Source: Nocardia blacklockiae
Lineage (GTDB): Bacteria > Actinomycetota > Actinomycetes > Mycobacteriales > Mycobacteriaceae
Reading direction: 5' to 3'
NCBI RefSeq assembly: GCF_015477355.1
Contig: NZ_JADLRJ010000001.1
Span: forward strand, 1,364,001 to 1,428,000
Length of the DNA stretch: 64,000 bases
Shown here: piece by piece, positions 60,514 to 64,000 of the stretch
How positions within the stretch are numbered: the first letter of the stretch is position 1
How the letters are laid out: the number at the start of each line of letters is the position of its first letter
Program-made: the position numbers and the translations under genes
The notes under the pieces: generated by a model
Database searches by the model: none
The model's input: only the letters and a program-made list of their open reading frames with translations
What the model was told of the DNA's origin: nothing

Positions 60514-60762
60514 TCATCCGCCACGACGGCTCCCCTCGTGCTCACTGCCGCCATCCGTGGCCTCGGGCCCGTCGGCCGGAGCCAGCGGAGCGACGACGAC
60601 CGTCTCGACGCGAGCTTGGAGACGTGCGATACGCTCCCAGGCATCCACTGTGTACCGCTGGGCACGCGCCAGCCGCACCTGCGCGTTCCCGAGAAAACCC
60701 CGCGCCTCGCGAAGGACCCTGCGGGCATGTTCCAGGCCGTTCCTGTCGCTGCGATCAGTCAT
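60514..60762 (-). CDS. Small helical hypothetical protein
   Basis: An 82-residue frame starting MTDRSDRNGLEHARRVLREA. It is predicted as one or two amphipathic helices (GFLGNAQVRLARAQRYTVDA, WERIARLQARVETVVVAPLA). Codon bias is weakly gene-like, and no family is recognised. It may be real or a chance frame. Confidence 0.35.
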   Translation of the reverse strand: MTDRSDRNGLEHARRVLREARGFLGNAQVRLARAQRYTVDAWERIARLQARVETVVVAPLAPADGPEATDGGSEHEGSRRGG

Positions 60763-61652
60763 CGCCGTCAACCCCCACGAGAATATCGAACTCGCGTTCC
60801 GGGTACCCAACGATACCTCCCGCACCCGTCCGCCCGGTCCTCACCGTCAGGACCCGAGGCACCCGCGTGCTCGCCGGCAACTCCGGCGGCAGAAGCCGAC
60901 GTCCGGCCGCCGGCACCGCGGTCAGCCACATCCTCGACCACCCATCCGCCGCGCCCAAAGCCCGAGTCGAACCCGCACCACAGAAGCCTTGCGACACAGC
61001 AGCACCCGGCGACTGCCGGTGGGCGGGACGGTGTCGTGCGAAATTCAGGTCGCAACCTCCTGTCGAGTGCGGTACCAGCGCGGTTCAATCGAGGAGACAG
61101 AGCGCAGGTCGTTGCGGGCCGGACGGTGCTGATGCCGTCGAAACAGCATGCGGTCACGAAAGGTCGCGCCGACGCCCGAGATCCGCAGGGGCCGCAGAGC
61201 CGCGGCTACCAACGTCGAACTGGAGGCTGCACTGACGTGCGATACCGCATATCCAGCAATCCATCGCCATCGCCATCGTCGCGCGGGCGCTGCCGCACCG
61301 GCCCGCTCCGTCCATTCGGACCGCCCGCGCGGAACCAGGGTTCGATGGGGCCGAGCGTTTGTCCGGGTCCATCCCGACGATGACCGGCCACCAGCGTCCT
61401 TCCTGACTATCTGAACGAGCAAATGTCCGTGCAGGAAGGCACCGCTACTTCGAGCCAGGGCAAACCCCCTTTCCAGCCACGCCCGCACGGTAACCCGTTG
61501 GGACACAAGCCATTAGCGAGCCAGACCGATAGCACTGGCGGGCAGCCGATCAGGGAGCCTCCCACAGGGTACCTGGGACTGATCCTGGCCGGGACCAAGC
61601 CCGATTACTGTCCTCGCCGCCGGGAGGTTGCGTGTATTCGGATCCACGTCGA
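60763..61652. other. Gene-poor region without recognised content
   Basis: About 890 bases with many overlapping short frames but no domain, no consistent codon bias and no RNA gene that I can see. Together with the pseudogene and IS scraps on both sides, it looks like decaying DNA. Confidence 0.5.
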
Positions 61653-62324
61653 CTACAGCACGCTCAGGTAGTTTCCGTAACGACCCTTCAGGGCGTCCGT
61701 GGCGGCTGCGGCGATGATCTGACGGCCATCTTGTGAACAGCGGGTCAGAAACGCCCGCACACGAGGCCCGGACCAACCGGCTGCTGCGACCACTGGCCAG
61801 TACACCAGGGACTCATGGTTGAGATCGTGGAAATTGGCCTCGGCGTAGTCGATGACGGCGTCGACCGCGGTGTCGGGGAAGCTCAGTCGCAGCATCGCGA
61901 CCGCACGGAGCGCGCCGTCAGCGAGAAGTTCGACGTGTTGTTGCAGACACCACATGGCGGGGCCCGGGTCGTTGTCGACGTCGCGACCCAGGCGGACGAT
62001 GGCGTCGCCAAGAGCAGCGTTGATCATCGTTGCCGAGCGAGGTTGCAGCGCAAGGGTTTTCAACAGTTCGATATCCTCGCGGCTGCCGGTCGTTCCCAGC
62101 GCCATGATCAATTGGTACTGCGTCTCCCAGGTGCGTTCGTCCAGCACTTCGCGTTCGAGCGCGGCGCGGACTCGGGCCGCTGTTGTCGGGTCTGCCAGCG
62201 CGCGCAGCCGCTTCGCGCCGCGTCGTCGCCGCGCCGAGAGCGAGTCCGTCAGTAGCGCCAGTGCCTCATCGCGTGCCAGCGTCATCCAGTTCGGCCTATC
62301 CGTGTTCATGGTTTGTCGATCCAT
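61653..62324 (-). CDS. HEAT-repeat domain protein
   Basis: A 223-residue protein built from helical repeats of the HEAT/PBS-lyase type: RRGAKRLRALADPTTAARVR, TWETQYQLIMALGTTGSRED, LLADGALRAVAMLRLSFPDT. It ends with ALKGRYGNYLSVL. Such proteins act as adaptors; in some islands they serve as immunity proteins, but nothing shows that here. The start could be the ATG at 62324 or 62309, or a GTG at 62339. Confidence 0.75.
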   Translation of the reverse strand: MDRQTMNTDRPNWMTLARDEALALLTDSLSARRRRGAKRLRALADPTTAARVRAALEREVLDERTWETQYQLIMALGTTGSREDIELLKTLALQPRSATMINAALGDAIVRLGRDVDNDPGPAMWCLQQHVELLADGALRAVAMLRLSFPDTAVDAVIDYAEANFHDLNHESLVYWPVVAAAGWSGPRVRAFLTRCSQDGRQIIAAAATDALKGRYGNYLSVL

Positions 62325-62410
62325 CGCGAATAGTTCCACACACCGGCGATAAGAACGGACTCCTCTTCCTCCGCGAACACACTCGTCCGCCGCATATCGT
62401 GCGTTGGGGG

Positions 62411-62566
62411 TCAGGCATTGGTCTCGGCGGCGGGGGCGCGGCCCAGGCCGCGGTTCTGGAGGCGGTAGCTGCCGCCCGCGAGGGAGAAGGCCTCCGCGGG
62501 GTGGACCAGGCGTTCGATAATGGCGGCCACGACGTCGTCGCCGAATACTCCTCCCGGCGGCTGCGC
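62411..62566 (-). mobile_element. IS21 IstB-like remnant (second copy)
   Basis: The 3' end of an istB-like gene: VFGDDVVAAIIERLVHPAEA then FSLAGGSYRLQNRGLGR, with a natural stop. The ATPase part is missing. It is inverted relative to the scrap at 56545-56640. The two bracket about 5.8 kb of cargo. Confidence 0.65.
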
Positions 62567-62670
62567 TGCGGCCACTCTGGTACGAACTCGAAAGCCTCTC
62601 GGCCGCAACGTTTTTTCTTCAGAACCCAACGCGGCGGCGTTGAAATCGATAGGGAGTCAACATATGTTAG

Positions 62671-63690
62671 ATGTCATCGAACACACGGGTTAGGCAAATC
62701 CGCCGCACCGAGGGGAACGAGTCCCCTCTCGCACACAGAAGCCCGGTAAATCTGCCGGATCTGTATGCCGTTGTTCAGCGCACTCAGCTGATCCGCGAAC
62801 CACTTCCCGGACCGCCGGAACCAACCCCGGCTCCCGACAACGACATCCTCTACGGCGTATCGATACTCGACGAGGCCGGCCCGAGTCTCCGACCGGTATC
62901 TGATATCAGCGCTCGAATGGGCACCGGGAACGCACCTGCAGATCCAGCCCCTGGAGGAAGTTCTGTTCGGGCGGTGGTGGTGGCCGCGGGCGCGATCCAG
63001 ACCCCGGCGCTGCTGCGCCGATCGGGGTTGCGCAACAAGAACATCGGCCGTTATCTGCGGCTGCACCCCGCCGCGGTGGTCTTCGGCGTGTTCGACGAGG
63101 AGATCCGCCCGTGGGAGGGCGGCATGCAGGCGCGGATCTGCCGCGAGCACGCCGACCTCGACGGCCGCGGCTACGGCGTCATCTACGAGACCGGGCCGAT
63201 CAATCCGGCCCTCGCGACCGGCTTCATGAGCTGGCGTGGATCGGCCGAATTCCGTTCCACCATGCTCGATTTCGCGCACTCCAACGCCGTCGGCGTGATC
63301 ACGCGCGACCGCGACCACGGCACCGTCTCGGTGGACGGCGACGGCGAGGCGGTGGTGAAGTACCGGCTCTCCGAGCACGACGCCGGTCACCTACACACCG
63401 GGCTGGAGGGCTCGGCGAAGATCCTCGAGGCCGCCGGGGCGCGGCGCATCTTCTCGGGCCACCAGGCCGGGGTCTCCTACGAGCCGGGCAAACGCGGGTC
63501 GCACGCGGAGTTCGCGGCCGCCTGCCGGGCCGCCGGATACGGCCCCGGGCAGTGCTCGATGGGCGCGCTGCACATCATGGGCTCCGCGCGCATGGGCGGC
63601 TCGGCGGACACCTCGGCCACCAACCTCGACGGCTTCCAGTACCAGTTCCGCACCATCTCGGTCCCGTCGTTCGGCACCGTCTACAATTGA
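62671..63690 (+). pseudogene. GMC oxidoreductase fragment with foreign N-terminus
   Basis: From about 62968 the frame encodes the C-terminal part of a GMC flavoprotein: RAVVVAAGAIQTPALLRRSG, IGRYLRLHPAAVVFGVFDEE, CSMGALHIMGSARMGGSADT. The N-terminal FAD-binding half is absent and replaced by ~100 residues without homology. The canonical end (the VADGS...NP segment with the catalytic His/Asn) is missing, and the frame ends in a short unrelated tail. It is therefore a truncated, probably inactive relic at a recombination junction. Confidence 0.75.
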
Positions 63691-63731
63691 CGGTCCGCCT
63701 GTGCCCGGCCGCGCGGCCCGGGCATCGGCGG

Positions 63732-63872
63732 TCACCGCCGGGCGCGGCGCGCGAGTATCGACTCCAGCACGACCAGGCCGCCGAGTATCAGCACGAGCAG
63801 GCCGATCAGACGCAGCCCGGCGTCCGCGCCGGTGACGAACGCCTGCCAGACCGTGGCAACGGGTGACCGGAT
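63732..63872 (-). pseudogene. Membrane-protein C-terminal remnant
   Basis: A minus-strand frame ending at 63732 reads PVATVWQAFVTGADAGLRLI then GLLVLILGGLVVLESILARR. This is one membrane segment with a basic tail, as at the end of a transporter or integral membrane protein. There is no start and no upstream part. It abuts the fragment that enters from the right edge near 63872. Confidence 0.45.
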
Positions 63873-64000
63873 TTTGTGTTATCGATCGCACCCCGCTCGC
63901 ATCGAGCTCGACCAACGGAAAGTCGGTATAAGGGCAGGCATAGACCAGAGTCCGACCCACATTGAGTGCATAACAGTCGCACCAGAAAACACGGTTGCCG
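63873..64000 (-). pseudogene. Fragment entering from right edge
   Basis: Minus-strand sequence from the window edge reads NRVFWCDCYALNVGRTLVYA, CPYTDFPLVELDASGVRSIT, QNPVT. This resembles a beta-propeller-like conserved actinobacterial protein. It loses homology at about 63873, where it meets the membrane-protein remnant in another frame. It is incomplete at both ends in this window. Confidence 0.4.

Noticed and set aside
60763-61652. Several short overlapping frames that might be small genes
   Set aside because: All are rich in Arg/Pro/Ser with no conserved motif, and several overlap on both strands. None can be preferred.

Overview
The window is high-GC actinobacterial DNA, most likely from a Nocardia-like mycolate actinomycete. 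This rests on strong GC3 coding bias, frequent GTG starts, overlapping ATGA/GTGA gene junctions, an Lsr2 xenogeneic silencer, and genes of WXG100/type VII secretion (ESX) character. The organism call is an inference; no rRNA or tRNA gene was seen.

Layout. (1) 2-9367: a tightly coupled (+) cluster of flavin/acyl-CoA-dehydrogenase-type oxidoreductases, a complete peptide/nickel-type ABC importer (lipoprotein, two permeases, one fused double ATPase), a DUF1684 protein, a second luciferase-like monooxygenase and a MarR regulator. The mix suggests scavenging of an organosulfur or similar compound. (2) 9462-12264: small unlinked genes (VOC protein, Lsr2, AraC regulator with a divergent unknown gene, a small hypothetical). 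(3) 12305-45742: one minus-strand locus with three reading frames. It holds a frameshifted conserved protein, a 533-aa WXG100-like protein ending in a zincin fold whose HExxH is changed to RExxR, and one uninterrupted 30.4-kb gene for a protein of about 10,146 residues. (4) 46467-48977: a divergent NB-ARC/LuxR-type ATPase regulator. (5) 49232-56426: a CBU_0592-like fusion protein, oxidoreductases with HxlR, MerR and LysR regulators, and a YbaK deacylase. (6) 56545-64000: a patchwork of intact small genes (HIT, TetR/FAD-monooxygenase pair, SnoaL-like, HEAT) mixed with IS21 IstB scraps, a possible IS256 scrap, a frameshifted PNPOx-like gene and a GMC oxidoreductase fragment.

The most notable content is the giant protein. 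It has a WXG100/CpnT-like head, a 500-residue Ala/Pro then acidic Gly/Glu-rich linker, and a SecA-like DEAD motor (Walker A MKPGQGKT, IDEMD). A long train of unrelated modules follows: a Tox-PL papain-like deamidase, an ADP-ribosyltransferase-like fold, about nine XRE-type and one LuxR-type HTH, a dead Nudix fold, a DUF3626-like region, a DUF1023-type alpha/beta hydrolase, an HEFIH zincin, two paralogous unknown modules, and a DarT-like module. From residue about 2003 onward the modules are separated by 22 copies of a short junction motif, consensus [IV]-G-[SAG]-R-P followed by polar/acidic residues. The motif is absent from the first 2,000 residues. A second motif, TPWS, occurs four times near these junctions and once in the neighbouring WXG100 protein. 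I read this as a type VII-linked, MARTX-like multi-effector polyprotein in which the IGSRP elements mark effector boundaries or processing/recognition sites. The motif and architecture are seen in the sequence; the function is inference.
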